Source of the DNA: Frateuria terrea | GTDB lineage: Bacteria; Pseudomonadota; Gammaproteobacteria; Xanthomonadales; Rhodanobacteraceae | Length of the DNA: 64,000 bases | Reading direction: 5' to 3' | Assembly: GCF_900115705.1 (NCBI RefSeq) | Contig: NZ_FOXL01000007.1 | Span: 1 to 64,000 of the forward strand | Shown here: positions 37,625 through 47,082 of the stretch, in pieces | Numbering within the stretch: the first letter of the stretch is position 1 | Layout: the number at the start of each line of letters is the position of its first letter | Position numbers and translations under genes: made by a program | The notes under the pieces: model-generated | What the model was told of the DNA's origin: nothing | What the model saw: the letters and a program-made list of their open reading frames with translations, nothing else | The model's database searches: none

Positions 37625-38404
37625 TCAGTCGGGCCGGGCGCAGCGGAAGCCCAGGTTGGCGGTGGTATCGGTAGCCTTGAGCGAGGACAGCATGGCAATG
37701 CGCATCAGCGTGGCGTAGTTCTCCTTCTGCTCCATGGTGATGGCGCCGGCGCCGCAGAACCTGAGCTTGTCGGCACCGTCCTGCTCGCGGCTGTCGGCGC
37801 TGGTCATCATCGCGTTGAAGTCCTCCACCCACTCCCACACCAGGCCGTTGAGATCGCGCACGCCGTGGACGTCCGGCGCACCGCCGACCGGCGGCAGCGC
37901 GTCGCTGGAGGGACGCGAATACCAGGACAGCACGCGTTCGCGCCAGGCCGGGTCGCCACGCGCATCGGCGCGGGTGCCATCGGCGGCCGCGGCGTATTCC
38001 CACTCGTACCAGGTCGGCAGGCGCGCGTGCTCGCTTTCGCAGTAGGCCTGCGCGGCGAACCAGCTCACCTGCGTCACCGGCTGGCGTGGCCGGGCGGTGG
38101 GTCCGAGCCGGTCTGGCGCGGCCCACTGCGACAGGTAGCGGGCGTCGGCGAATACCGAGGGCGCGCGGTCGCGCCGCCACTCGGGGTGGCGCCGCACGAA
38201 AGCCAGGAACTCGGCGTTGGTCACCGGCTCGGCACGCAGGCGGAAGGGCCTGAGCACGGCCGGCGCCGCCTTGTCGTCGGCCGGGACCACGCTGGCGAAG
38301 CGGCCGCCGGGCAGCGGCCGGTAACCCGATGGCGCGCGGTCCGCCGCCAGGGCCGGACCGGCCAGCAGCAGACCGAGCAGCAGCAGGACCGGTCGCCGGC
38401 GCAT
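37625..38404 (-). CDS. nirV: Formylglycine-generating-type protein (NirV-like)
   Basis: This 259-residue secreted protein (signal MRRRPVLLLLGLLLAGPALA) is of the SUMF1/FGE fold. It has the family phrases PVTNAEFLAFVRRHPEWRRD, QPVTQVSWFAAQAYCESEHARLPTWYEWEYAAAA, and NGLVWEWVEDF. The gene begins 3 bp after the nirK stop. NirV proteins are often coded next to nirK in denitrifiers, but their role is not settled. Confidence 0.85.
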   Translation of the reverse strand: MRRRPVLLLLGLLLAGPALAADRAPSGYRPLPGGRFASVVPADDKAAPAVLRPFRLRAEPVTNAEFLAFVRRHPEWRRDRAPSVFADARYLSQWAAPDRLGPTARPRQPVTQVSWFAAQAYCESEHARLPTWYEWEYAAAADGTRADARGDPAWRERVLSWYSRPSSDALPPVGGAPDVHGVRDLNGLVWEWVEDFNAMMTSADSREQDGADKLRFCGAGAITMEQKENYATLMRIAMLSSLKATDTTANLGFRCARPD

Positions 38405-38407
38405 CGC

Positions 38408-39931
38408 TCAGTGCTCCGTGGCAGCCGCCGGTGCCGGCTGCGCGCGGACCTTGGCCACTTCGTCCTTGGTCACCTGGCCGCCCGGGTTGCCCCAGCTGTT
38501 GAGCACGTAAGTGAGTAGGTTGGCCACCTCATCGTCGGTGAGCTGGGTCATCGGCGGCATCACGGAGTCGTACTCCGTGCCGTTGACGGTGACCTTGCCG
38601 GTCAGGCCGTGCACCGGGATGCCGATGAGCCGGTTCCTGTCCTCCTTGATCAGCTGCGCGATCAGGCTGGACTTGGCCAGTGGCGGGAATACGCCGGGCA
38701 GGCCTTCGCCGTTGGCCTGGTGGCAGACCGAGCAGGTGCCGGTGAACAGCTGCCTGCCGGCGGCGACCTGGTCGTCCTTGCTGAGCGTGCCGGCCGCGTT
38801 GGCCTTGGCCGCGGTGCTCACCGCGTGCAGGTTTGGCCCCGCGCGATCGCCCAGGTAGACCGAATCGACCTCCTTGCCCGAGTAGATCGACTTGTCCTCC
38901 GGGCCGGAGACCTTGAGTATCGCCATCGCACCCTTGTTGAAGGCACGGAAGATCGAGTGGTCGACCAGCACGTAGCTGCCCGGCACCTGCGTGCGGAACT
39001 CGACCATCGCCGCACCGCCGGAAGGGATCAGCGTGGTCTGCACGTTGTGCTGCTCGACGGTGCCGCCTTCCTGGCGCACGGTATCGAAGATCTCGCCGAT
39101 CACGTGAAAGCTGGAGACCAGGTTCGGTCCGCCGTTGCCGACAAACAGGCGCACCGTCTCGCCGACCCTCGCGGTCAGCGCCTTGTCGCCGGTGAGCGCG
39201 CCTTCGTGGCCGTTGAACAGCACGTAGGTCGGCTTCTCGTCGATCGCCTTGTCCATGTCGAACGGCTGGTGGCCTTTTTCGCGGTACTTGCCCGTGGTGT
39301 AGAAGTCGCCCTGCATCACGTAGTACTCGTGGTCGACCTTGGGCATGCCCTCCGGCGGCTCGACCAGGATCAGGCCGTACATGCCGTTGGCGATGTGCAT
39401 GCCCACCGGCGCGGTGGCGCAGTGGTACACGTACACGCCCTGGTTGAGCGCCTTGAAGGTGAACTGCGACTCGTGCCCCGGGGCGGTGAAACTCGACGCC
39501 GCGCCGCCACCGGGACCGGTGACGCCGTGCAGGTCGATGTTGTGCGGCATCTTGTTGCCGGGATTGTTCTTCAGGTGGAACTCCACCGTGTCGCCCTGGC
39601 GCACGCGGATGAAGCTGCCCGGCACAGTGCCGCCGAAGGTCCAGTAGGTGTAGGTGACGCCCTCGGAAATGGGCATTTCCTTCTCGATCACTTCCAGCTC
39701 GACGATCACCTTGGCCGGGTAGTTGCGGTGGATCGGCGGCGGCACGTTCGGCGGGCTGGTGAGCACCGCGTGGACCGGCGCGCCCTGCGGCGGGCCGAAA
39801 TCGACGGTGGCGGGCAACGGTGCGGGCGCGGCGGTAGCCGACAAGGCCGCGTCGGCAGCCGGCTTGCCCGAGCAGGCAGCCAGCGCAAGCATGCTGGCGG
39901 CCGCAAGTACGGTGGACACCATTCGTGACAT
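38408..39931 (-). CDS. nirK: Copper nitrite reductase (AniA-type) with C-terminal cytochrome c domain
   Basis: Reduces nitrite to NO, a key denitrification step. The 507-residue protein is a lipoprotein (lipobox LALAAC, Cys20), so it is probably anchored in the outer membrane. Type 1 copper ligands are H130, C171, H179 and M184; type 2 ligands are H135, H170 and H276; catalytic Asp is D133. The [17 protein letters not shown] segment is that of Neisseria AniA. Residues about 388-490 form a haem-c domain, CSVCH at 400-404, fused as a built-in electron donor. An FNR-type box lies 61 bp upstream. The operon goes on with nirV, sco and a membrane gene. Confidence 0.95.
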   Translation of the reverse strand: MSRMVSTVLAAASMLALAACSGKPAADAALSATAAPAPLPATVDFGPPQGAPVHAVLTSPPNVPPPIHRNYPAKVIVELEVIEKEMPISEGVTYTYWTFGGTVPGSFIRVRQGDTVEFHLKNNPGNKMPHNIDLHGVTGPGGGAASSFTAPGHESQFTFKALNQGVYVYHCATAPVGMHIANGMYGLILVEPPEGMPKVDHEYYVMQGDFYTTGKYREKGHQPFDMDKAIDEKPTYVLFNGHEGALTGDKALTARVGETVRLFVGNGGPNLVSSFHVIGEIFDTVRQEGGTVEQHNVQTTLIPSGGAAMVEFRTQVPGSYVLVDHSIFRAFNKGAMAILKVSGPEDKSIYSGKEVDSVYLGDRAGPNLHAVSTAAKANAAGTLSKDDQVAAGRQLFTGTCSVCHQANGEGLPGVFPPLAKSSLIAQLIKEDRNRLIGIPVHGLTGKVTVNGTEYDSVMPPMTQLTDDEVANLLTYVLNSWGNPGGQVTKDEVAKVRAQPAPAAATEH

Positions 39932-39985
39932 GGGTATCTCCTGTGGTTCCCCGACGACAGGCTAGGTTGCGGGTCCCCGGCGCAC

Positions 39986-39999
39986 TTGACCTGCGTCAC
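39986..39999 (-). promoter_or_regulatory. FNR/Dnr-like box upstream of nirK
   Basis: The 14-mer TTGACCTGCGTCAC fits TTGAT-N4-ATCAA at 11 of its positions, with the core TGA-N6-TCA intact. The centre lies 61 bp before the nirK ATG. It is in the gap after nnrS. Confidence 0.65.
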
Positions 40000-40064
40000 C
40001 CCTGCCACCGGAATGCGCCCGCTGCGTCACCCTGCCACAGCGGCGCGCCGGTGCAAGCTGCAAT

Positions 40065-41294
40065 TCATCCCGGTCTGCCGTCCAGGCGCGGGGTCAGGTA
40101 GATCCGCGCCGAACGCAGCACCCACGGCAGGAAGGCCACCAGCCAGCCGCAGGCGGCGACTACCAGCCACAGGTAGCTGTCGCGCGCCAGTTCCGCCCAC
40201 GCGCGCAGCAGCACCACGCCCTGCAGCAGCGCGAAACAGGCCCACGGCACCGCGCCCATCTGCAATGGCCGGCCGGAATGGCCCTGCGTCACGCGGGTGA
40301 CCATCGCCACCAGCATCGAGCCGAAATAGCCGATGGTCAGCACGTGCAGCGGCGCCAGCCCCAGCACGGGGCCATGCCCGGCGAACAGGTACAGACTCTG
40401 CACCGCGTACAGGACGAACGCGATCGGCAGCCAGGCGAAGGCCAGGTGCAGCACCGCCAGCAGCCCCGGTCGCACCGCCTTCCATGGCTGCCAGGCAAGC
40501 GCATGCCAGCCAAAGAGCGCGGCCAGCGGCGCATCGGCCAGCCACAGCCAGGCCGGAACATGGGCCAGGTCAAGCGCCAGGTGCGCCAGCAGCAGAGGCC
40601 ACAGCAGCGGCAGGCTCCAGGGCGGGCGGCGCACCACGTAGTCCCTCACCGCGTTGCCGCTGAAGAAGGCGACCATCCGGTGTGCCACCGAAAAATACAC
40701 CGGCACCAGCAAGCCGAACGTGCCCAGCTTGATGGCCAGGCGCGCCCATGGCGCAGGCGCACCGAACAGGAAGGCGACAAACGCCGCCAGGCCGATCGCG
40801 CCGAGGCACAAGCCAGCCAGGCACGACCATGCGTGCTGGCTGCGCTGTTCCGCGGCGCGCAATACGCCGGCCAGCGTGGCGATGCCGACCAGGTAGCCCG
40901 CGAGCATCAGCAGGAAACCCAAGCGCAGCACCCATGGCAGGCCCAGCAGCCCGACGTGCGAAAGCAGGTAGCCGGCGAACACCGCGCCGGCCACCGCCAG
41001 GTAACGCGACGGACGTATGGGCGGCCGGTTGAGCCAGCGCGGGAAGGTGGTCAGCAGGAAGCCGAACATGAACATCGGCAGCATGCCGTATTGGGTCAGC
41101 ATGGCGTGCGCCCAGCCCGGCGGCACTGGCGGCTGCGGCCAGCCGTGCCAGCCGAAACGCAGCGAGGCCAGTTCCAGCGCCCACCAGGCCATGCTGGTCA
41201 GCACCGCGAGCGCTCCGGCGAGGAACAGCGGACGATGCGGCGCGGCGGCGAGCAGCACGGCCAAGGGAGGGACGGAGGAATCGGGCTGGCGCAT
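40065..41294 (-). CDS. nnrS: NnrS-family membrane haem/copper protein
   Basis: This 409-residue protein has about 12 membrane helices. The NnrS family phrases are present: PHRPLFLAGALAVLTSMAWWALEL near the start, HAMLTQYGMLPMFMFGFLLTTFPRWL, MVAFFSGNA, and GYFGSMLVAMVTRVTQGHSGRP. NnrS protects cells against NO-derived stress and is linked to denitrification. ATG 41294 is chosen (MRQPDSS). An FNR-type box lies 59 bp upstream. Confidence 0.9.
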   Translation of the reverse strand: MRQPDSSVPPLAVLLAAAPHRPLFLAGALAVLTSMAWWALELASLRFGWHGWPQPPVPPGWAHAMLTQYGMLPMFMFGFLLTTFPRWLNRPPIRPSRYLAVAGAVFAGYLLSHVGLLGLPWVLRLGFLLMLAGYLVGIATLAGVLRAAEQRSQHAWSCLAGLCLGAIGLAAFVAFLFGAPAPWARLAIKLGTFGLLVPVYFSVAHRMVAFFSGNAVRDYVVRRPPWSLPLLWPLLLAHLALDLAHVPAWLWLADAPLAALFGWHALAWQPWKAVRPGLLAVLHLAFAWLPIAFVLYAVQSLYLFAGHGPVLGLAPLHVLTIGYFGSMLVAMVTRVTQGHSGRPLQMGAVPWACFALLQGVVLLRAWAELARDSYLWLVVAACGWLVAFLPWVLRSARIYLTPRLDGRPG

Positions 41295-41346
41295 GTCGGA
41301 TCTCGATAGACGGCGCTCATTATCGGAGCGAGGGACGCATCGGGCC

Positions 41347-41360
41347 GTGACTTGGATCAG
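41347..41360 (-). promoter_or_regulatory. FNR/Dnr-like box upstream of nnrS
   Basis: GTGACTTGGATCAG holds the TGA-N6-TCA core (41348-41359) with one consensus inner half (ATCA). The centre is 59 bp before the nnrS start. Confidence 0.6.
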
Positions 41361-41472
41361 GTGGTGCCAGCGTTGTGTGCCGGACACGCGCTGCGCCTTG
41401 GGGGCGCCCCACGATCGAGGCTCGCTCTTCAGCGAGGGCAGTCGTCCCCCCGGAGGCAGCCGGAGGTGCGGG

Positions 41473-42234
41473 TCAGTCCGGGAGAAGGCTGCGGCCGATG
41501 TGGCGCAAGCCGGCCGGGTCGCGTATCAGCAACTGGCGTCCTTCCACCTGGATCAGGCCCTGGTTGCGGAAGCGGCTGAGCACGCGGCTCACCGTTTCGG
41601 CGGCCAGCCGCAAATAGTTGGCGATGTCGCCGCGCGACATGCTGAGCTGGAACTCGGTACCGGAAAAGCCGCGTGTTGCGTAACGCTGGCCCAGGTCGGT
41701 GAGGAACGCGGCCATGCGCTCGTCCGCGCTGTGGTCGCCGGCCAGCAGGCTGGCCGAACCCAGCTCTTTGCTGAGCAGGCGGAACAGGTGGCTCTGCACC
41801 GCCGGCATGCGCGCGGCCAGCGCGCTCATCGCCGGGAAGGAAAAGCGGCAGAAATGCGAGGTTTCCAGCGCAATCGCGTCGCACGGAAACTGCTCCGGGT
41901 AGATCGCGTTCAGGCCGATCACCTCGCCGGGCAGGTAGAAACCCAGCACCTGCTCGCGGCCCTCCTTGTCGACCATGCTGGTCTTCACGGTGCCCGAGCG
42001 CACCGCGAAGATGGCCCGGAACGGGTTGCCGGTGCGGAACACGTGCTCGCCCGAGCGGAAGGGGCCGACGTGCTCGACCAGGCAATGCAGCTCGCGCAGC
42101 TCCGGCTTGCCGTAGCCCACCGCCTGGCATGCGCCGGCGAAGGCGCAGGTACGGCAGAAATGAGCTTCGTCGCCATCGTCGGCGATCGGGCTGGGCGGCG
42201 CGGGCAGGCGGCCGGCCTGGTTTTCGGAGCGCAT
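41473..42234 (-). CDS. anr: FNR/Anr-family oxygen-sensing regulator
   Basis: A 253-residue Crp/Fnr-type activator. The N-terminal Cys set C27-x2-C30-x5-C36 plus C118 matches the four ligands of the oxygen-labile [4Fe-4S] cluster in FNR/Anr. A cyclic-nucleotide-like beta roll follows, and the helix-turn-helix is at about 198-225 with E213, S216 and R217, the residues that read TTGAT half sites. ATG 42234 follows AAGG. The gene begins 20 bp after hemN and shares its transcript. It is the likely regulator of the five boxes in this window. Confidence 0.92.
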   Translation of the reverse strand: MRSENQAGRLPAPPSPIADDGDEAHFCRTCAFAGACQAVGYGKPELRELHCLVEHVGPFRSGEHVFRTGNPFRAIFAVRSGTVKTSMVDKEGREQVLGFYLPGEVIGLNAIYPEQFPCDAIALETSHFCRFSFPAMSALAARMPAVQSHLFRLLSKELGSASLLAGDHSADERMAAFLTDLGQRYATRGFSGTEFQLSMSRGDIANYLRLAAETVSRVLSRFRNQGLIQVEGRQLLIRDPAGLRHIGRSLLPD

Positions 42235-42254
42235 CAGCAAGACCTTGTGGCCGA

Positions 42255-43655
42255 TCAGATCGTGCGCGAGAAACGCTTCGGCGCCTCGCTCGCGTACAGA
42301 TAGGCATCGAAGCACATGGCGATGCTACGGAGCAACAGCCGCCCGCGCGGGGTGACCCGGATCATGCGCCCTTCCCGCGTCACCAGGCCATCGTCGACCA
42401 GCACGCGCAGGCGCCCGAGCTCGGCGGCGAAGTATTCGTCGAACAGCAACCGGTGGCGGGCGCCGAACAGGCGCGTGTCCACCTCGCCATGGCACATCAG
42501 CTCGCCGATCAGCGCGCGGCGGATCAGGTCGTCCTCGTCCAGCTGCAGGCCGCGCGCGACCGGCAGCCGGCCAGCGTCCAGCGCGGCGTAGTAGCCGGTG
42601 AGGTCGCGCGCGTTCTGGCTGTAGGTGTCGCCGATGCGGCCGATGGCGCTCACGCCCAGGCCCACGATGTCGCACTCGCCATGCGTGGAGTAGCCCTGGA
42701 AGTTGCGCTGCAGCGTACCTTCGCGCTGGGCGCGGGCCAGTTCGTCGTCCACGCGGGCGAAGTGGTCCATGCCGATGTAGACGTAGCCGGCGGCGCCGAG
42801 CCGTTCCAGCGCGCGGCCGAACAGGGCCAGGCGCGTGGCCGGATCGGGCAGGTCCGCCACCTCGATGTGCTGCTGCGCCTTGAACAGGTCCGGCAGGTGC
42901 GCATAGCCGTAGACCGCCACGCGGTCGGGCGCCAGCGCGATCACCTCGCCGAGCGTGCAGTCGAAGCCAGCCAGCGTCTGCTTCGGCAGGCCGTAGATCA
43001 GGTCGACGCTGGCCGAGGCGAAGCCGGCGGTGCGGGCGGCTTCGATCACCTCGCGCGTCTGCGCCACGCTCTGGATGCGGTTGACCGCCTGCTGCACCGC
43101 CGGGTCGAAATCCTGGATGCCGACCGAGAGGCGGTTGAAGCCCAGGTTCCCGAGGGCACGCACGTACGCGCCGTCGGCGAAGCGTGGATCGATCTCGATG
43201 CCGAACTCGCGCGCGGCGTCGCGGCTGAAGCCGAAGTGGCGCGCCAGCGATTCCATCAGCTCGCGCATGCGCGGCAGGTCGAGGAAGTTGGGCGTGCCGC
43301 CGCCGAAATGCAGCTGGCGCACGGGGCGGTCGCGATCGAACAACGCCGCGGTCAGCTCGATCTCGCGGTACAGCCGTTCGAGGTAGCGGTCGGCCTTAGC
43401 CGTATCGCGCGTGATCACGCGGTTGCAGCCGCAGTAGAAGCACGGGCTCATGCAGAAGGGCACGTGCACATACAGCGACAGCGGGCGCGGGATCGGCTCC
43501 TCGTTGGAGGCGCGGATCGCCTCGCGAAGGGCTGTCTCGCCGAAGGCGGCGTGGAATTGCGGGGCGGTCGGATAACTGGTGTAGCGGGGACCGGCGGTGT
43601 CGTAGCGTTCGATCAGCACCGGATCGAAGGCAGGGGCGACGATGGCGTGGCTCAT
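42255..43655 (-). CDS. hemN: Oxygen-independent coproporphyrinogen III dehydrogenase
   Basis: A radical-SAM enzyme for haem synthesis without O2, 466 residues. The cluster motif CMSPCFYC (C68, C72, C75) binds the [4Fe-4S] centre, with HFGGGTPNFL after it and GLGVSAIGRIGDTYSQN near residue 320. ATG 43655 is used. A perfect FNR box lies 40 bp upstream. It forms an operon with anr, a common layout in proteobacteria. Confidence 0.96.
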   Translation of the reverse strand: MSHAIVAPAFDPVLIERYDTAGPRYTSYPTAPQFHAAFGETALREAIRASNEEPIPRPLSLYVHVPFCMSPCFYCGCNRVITRDTAKADRYLERLYREIELTAALFDRDRPVRQLHFGGGTPNFLDLPRMRELMESLARHFGFSRDAAREFGIEIDPRFADGAYVRALGNLGFNRLSVGIQDFDPAVQQAVNRIQSVAQTREVIEAARTAGFASASVDLIYGLPKQTLAGFDCTLGEVIALAPDRVAVYGYAHLPDLFKAQQHIEVADLPDPATRLALFGRALERLGAAGYVYIGMDHFARVDDELARAQREGTLQRNFQGYSTHGECDIVGLGVSAIGRIGDTYSQNARDLTGYYAALDAGRLPVARGLQLDEDDLIRRALIGELMCHGEVDTRLFGARHRLLFDEYFAAELGRLRVLVDDGLVTREGRMIRVTPRGRLLLRSIAMCFDAYLYASEAPKRFSRTI

Positions 43656-43688
43656 GGCGCCAGTGTGGCGGGCTGGCGCCGCGCGCCC

Positions 43689-43702
43689 TTGATCCGGATC
43701 AA
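43689..43702 (-). promoter_or_regulatory. Perfect FNR/Anr box upstream of hemN
   Basis: TTGATCCGGATCAA is an exact match to TTGAT-N4-ATCAA and a perfect palindrome. The centre is 40 bp before the hemN start. It supports oxygen control of the hemN-anr operon, including feedback on anr itself. Confidence 0.85.
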
Positions 43703-43768
43703 GAGGCGCGCGGCGCCGGGTGGACAGAACGTCGCGGGGGCGTCGCCTTGCCCCGCGATGCGCGGGCA

Positions 43769-44014
43769 TCAACCCTGCGGCACGTCCGGCAGGTAGCTGC
43801 GTTCGGCCAGCACGTCGCGTGCATCCAGTGCGCCGGCGCTGGCGAGCGAGGCCGGACTTGCGCTGCTGTGGCAGGAGGCACACAGGTTGTGCGGCAAGGC
43901 GGATGCGGCGTGGGCCACCGGGTCGGTGCCCGGGTGCATCGAGGCGACGTGCACGGCCAGGCCGAGCAGGGGCGCGGCGGCGGCAGCGGCGAGCAATGGC
44001 AACGGATGCGGCAT
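43769..44014 (-). CDS. Small secreted single-haem protein
   Basis: This 81-residue protein has a signal peptide (MPHPLPLLAAAAAAPLLGLAVHVASM) and one haem-c motif, CASCH (about 45-49), in HNLCASCHSSASPASL. It is too short for a full class I cytochrome and has no clear distal Met. ATG 44014 follows AAGGAG. It stands between the fumarylacetoacetase gene and the hemN box. The role is unknown, but it may carry electrons for a nearby low-oxygen enzyme. Confidence 0.65.
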   Translation of the reverse strand: MPHPLPLLAAAAAAPLLGLAVHVASMHPGTDPVAHAASALPHNLCASCHSSASPASLASAGALDARDVLAERSYLPDVPQG

Positions 44015-44094
44015 ATCGACAGACTCCTTCTGTGACCGACGGCCGGCCGGCGGGCCGGAACCACCCAGGCGCCAGTGCGCCCGGGTAGGGCCGA

Positions 44095-45081
44095 TCATGC
44101 CTTCGGTGGCGTGACGGTTTGCTCGATGGCGCCGAAGATCGACGCACCGCCCGCATCGGTGATTTCGATGCGCAGGCGATCGCCGAATTTCATGAACGGC
44201 GTGCTCGGCTTGCCGTCGCGCAGGGTCTCCACCGTGCGCTGCTCGGCCAGGCAGGAAGCGCCCTTGCCGGTGTCCTGGTTGGCGATCGTGCCCGAGCCGA
44301 CGATGGTGCCGGCGGTGAGCGGACGCGTCCTGGCCACGTGCGCCACCAGCTGGGCGAAGCTGAACTGCATGTCCACGCCGCAGTCGGCCTCGCCGAACCA
44401 CTCACCGTTGAGCCAGGTGCGCATCGGCAGGTGCAGCTTGTCGTCGTGCCACGCCTCGCCCAGTTCGTCGGGCGTGACCAGCACCGGCGACAGCGCCGAG
44501 CGCGGCTTGCTCTGCAGGAATCCGAAGCCTTTGGCCAGCTCGCCCGGGATCAACCCGCGCAACGAAACGTCGTTGACCAGGCCGATGAGCTGGATGTGCT
44601 CGGACGCCTGCGCGGGCGTGACGCCCATCGGCACGTCGTCGGTGACCACGATCACCTCGGCTTCCAGGTCGATGCCGAATTCCTCACTGGGCACCACCAC
44701 CGGATCACGCGGCCCGAGGAAACCCGCGCTGGTGGCCTGGTACATCAGCGGGTCGGTGTAGAAGCTCGCCGGCACCTCGGCGCCGCGGGCCCGGCGCACG
44801 CGCTCGACGTGCGGCAGGTAGGCCGAGCCGTCGACGAACTCGTAGGCGCGCGGCAACGGTGCGGCCAGGTCGGCCATGTCGAGGGCGAAGGCGCCGACGA
44901 CCTGGCCGGCGTTCAACGACTCCGACAGGGCGTTCAGGCGTGGCGCCGTGTTCGACCAGTCGTCCAGCGCCGCCTGCAGCGTGCGCGCGATATGGACTGC
45001 GGTCACCGCCTGCGTGAGGTCGCGGCTGACCACGATCAGCGTGCCGTCGCGGCCGCCTTCCTTGAGACTTGCCAGTTTCAT
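44095..45081 (-). CDS. fahA: Fumarylacetoacetate hydrolase-family protein (fumarylacetoacetase)
   Basis: This 328-residue protein has the FAH fold: SEEFGIDLEAEVIVVTDDVPMGVTP (metal-binding Glu pair), LVNDVSLRGL and GSGTIANQDTGKGASCL. The last step of tyrosine catabolism splits fumarylacetoacetate into fumarate and acetoacetate. Its position after hmgA supports that role. The lipoprotein gene lies between them. Confidence 0.9.
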   Translation of the reverse strand: MKLASLKEGGRDGTLIVVSRDLTQAVTAVHIARTLQAALDDWSNTAPRLNALSESLNAGQVVGAFALDMADLAAPLPRAYEFVDGSAYLPHVERVRRARGAEVPASFYTDPLMYQATSAGFLGPRDPVVVPSEEFGIDLEAEVIVVTDDVPMGVTPAQASEHIQLIGLVNDVSLRGLIPGELAKGFGFLQSKPRSALSPVLVTPDELGEAWHDDKLHLPMRTWLNGEWFGEADCGVDMQFSFAQLVAHVARTRPLTAGTIVGSGTIANQDTGKGASCLAEQRTVETLRDGKPSTPFMKFGDRLRIEITDAGGASIFGAIEQTVTPPKA

Positions 45082-45181
45082 TGCATGCTCCGTTCGGAAT
45101 GGAGTAGTTCGTTATCAAGTTCTTCCGGGGTGTCCGCCATCGAGGGCGGTCTGCTGGTGGCCGCCAAGGGGCGGCATCAAC

Positions 45182-45775
45182 TCAGCCACAGCCTTCCACG
45201 TAATCGATCTGCGGCGGCACGCCGACGCGCCAGCGCGTCACCCTGCCCTGTGCATCGGTTTCGAATACCAGCACGCCCGTGGCCTGCGGCACGGCCACGC
45301 GCAATACCCTGGCACCGGGCACGTACTTGTGCGGCAGCTCGCTTACCCGGGCACCGTAGAGCGCGCGGACCCGCGCCGCGTCCATGCCGACCTTGCCGCC
45401 GCCAGGCGCGGTTTCCTTCGCCGTGCCGACGTCGTAGCGCACGAAGCGGCCACCTTCGAACATGAAGGCGAAGTCCGCAGGTGTCTTCACCCATTTGGGC
45501 GTCAGGTAGAAGCAGGTTGCGCCCGGCGGGCCCAGGCGCCGGAGCTCACCCTGCCAGGCCTTGGCGAAGGACGGCTCGTCCATGCCGAAACGCAGGTCGC
45601 CGTAGCCGTCGTATCTCGCCAGCGCCGCGGGTGCCTGCGCGTGGGGCGATGCGACGCTGGTCGCCGCGGCGACTTCGCTTGCCACCCTAGCGGGGGATGC
45701 CGGCGCGCCTGGCGGTTCGCTGCTGCCGCAGGCCGCGAGCAGCAGCATGCAGCCGAGAGCCGCCAGCTGGCGCAT
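45182..45775 (-). CDS. Hypothetical lipoprotein of the tyrosine cluster
   Basis: This 197-residue protein has a lipoprotein signal ([16 protein letters not shown]). The mature part begins Ala/Pro-rich, then reads YDGYGDLRFGMDEPSFAKAWQGELRRL, followed by a beta-rich domain ending DYVEGCG. ATG 45775 overlaps the hmgA stop (TGATG). This 'GxLRFGMxxxxF' start is seen in many uncharacterised periplasmic proteins. No enzyme motif is visible. Confidence 0.65.
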   Translation of the reverse strand: MRQLAALGCMLLLAACGSSEPPGAPASPARVASEVAAATSVASPHAQAPAALARYDGYGDLRFGMDEPSFAKAWQGELRRLGPPGATCFYLTPKWVKTPADFAFMFEGGRFVRYDVGTAKETAPGGGKVGMDAARVRALYGARVSELPHKYVPGARVLRVAVPQATGVLVFETDAQGRVTRWRVGVPPQIDYVEGCG

Positions 45776-47082
45776 CACTTGCGCTCCGGATCGAAGTGCC
45801 GCGCGATGCCCTGCCAGCAGGCGTAGTATTTTTTCTGCAGTTGCGGCGATTCCAGCGCCTGGCGCGTGGGGCGGATCACCCTGCGCGTCTCGAACATGAA
45901 GGCCATGGTGCCGCCGATGACGTCGGGCTTGGACAGGTCCGCGTTGGATGCCTTTTCGAACGTGGCCGCATCCGGCCCGTGGCCGCTCATGCAATTGTGC
46001 AGGCTGGCGCCGCCCGGCGCGAAGCCCTCGGCCTTGGCGTCGTACACGCCGGTGACCAGGCCCATGAATTCGCTGGCCACGTTGCGGTGGAACCACGGCG
46101 GGCGGAAGGTGTGCTGCGCCACCAGCCAGCGCGGCGGGAAGATCGCCAGGTCCACGTTGGCGGTACCGGGCGTGTCGCTGGGCGAGGTGAGCACGGTGAA
46201 GATCGACGGATCGGGGTGGTCGTAGCTGATCGAGCCGATCGTGTTGAAGCGGCGCAGGTCGTACTTGTACGGGACGTAGTTGCCGTGCCAGCCGACCACG
46301 TCCAGCGGGGAGTGGCCGATCTTCGCCTGCCACAGCGCGCCCTGGAACTTGGCGACCAGGCGGAAGTCGCCCTCGACGTCCTCGTAGGCCGCGCAGGGGG
46401 TGAGGAAATCGCGCGGGTTGGCCAGGCAGTTGGAGCCGATCGGGCCCAGTTCCGGCAGGCGCAGCAGCGCGCCGAAGTTCTCGCAGACGTAGCCGCGCGC
46501 CTCGCCGTCAGGCAGGTCCACGCGGAAGCGCACGCCGCGCGGGATCACCGCGATCTCCTGCGGCTCGACGTCGAGCACGCCCAGCTCCGTGGCGATGCGC
46601 AGGCGGCCTTGCTGCGGCACGATCAGCAACTCGCCGTCGGCGTCGTAGAAGAACCGCCCCTGCATCGGGCGGTTGGCCGCATACAGATGGATGCCGATGC
46701 CGGCCTGCTCGGCCGGACCGCCGTTGCCGGCGAGGGTGACCAGGCCGTCGATGAAGTCGGCCGACTGCGCTGGCATCGGCAGTGGATCCCAACGCAGCTG
46801 GTTGGGCGTGGCGGGCGCCTCGTCGAAGCGGTTGTGGAAGCGCTCGTGCGCCAGCGGCTCGAACGGCTCGTGCACAGCCGCCGGGCGGATGCGATAGAGC
46901 CAGCTGCGGCGGTTGGCGTGCCGCGGCGCGGTGAAGGCGGTGCCGGAGAGCTGCTCGGCGTAGAGGCCGTGGGCCACACGCTGGGGCGAGTTCTGGCCCT
47001 CGGGAAGGGTGCCGGGAAGCGCCTCGGTGGCGAATTCGTTGCCGAAGCCGGATTGGTAGCCGCTCGATTGCATGGCGCTCAT
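45775..47082 (-). CDS. hmgA: Homogentisate 1,2-dioxygenase
   Basis: A 435-residue Fe(II) enzyme that opens the ring of homogentisate to maleylacetoacetate. The start [28 protein letters not shown] is the family hallmark. Fe ligands are visible in [27 protein letters not shown] (His and Glu) and [20 protein letters not shown] (His). The start overlaps the DUF559 stop by 3 bases (ATGA). It is followed by the lipoprotein and fumarylacetoacetase genes. Confidence 0.97.
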   Translation of the reverse strand: MSAMQSSGYQSGFGNEFATEALPGTLPEGQNSPQRVAHGLYAEQLSGTAFTAPRHANRRSWLYRIRPAAVHEPFEPLAHERFHNRFDEAPATPNQLRWDPLPMPAQSADFIDGLVTLAGNGGPAEQAGIGIHLYAANRPMQGRFFYDADGELLIVPQQGRLRIATELGVLDVEPQEIAVIPRGVRFRVDLPDGEARGYVCENFGALLRLPELGPIGSNCLANPRDFLTPCAAYEDVEGDFRLVAKFQGALWQAKIGHSPLDVVGWHGNYVPYKYDLRRFNTIGSISYDHPDPSIFTVLTSPSDTPGTANVDLAIFPPRWLVAQHTFRPPWFHRNVASEFMGLVTGVYDAKAEGFAPGGASLHNCMSGHGPDAATFEKASNADLSKPDVIGGTMAFMFETRRVIRPTRQALESPQLQKKYYACWQGIARHFDPERK

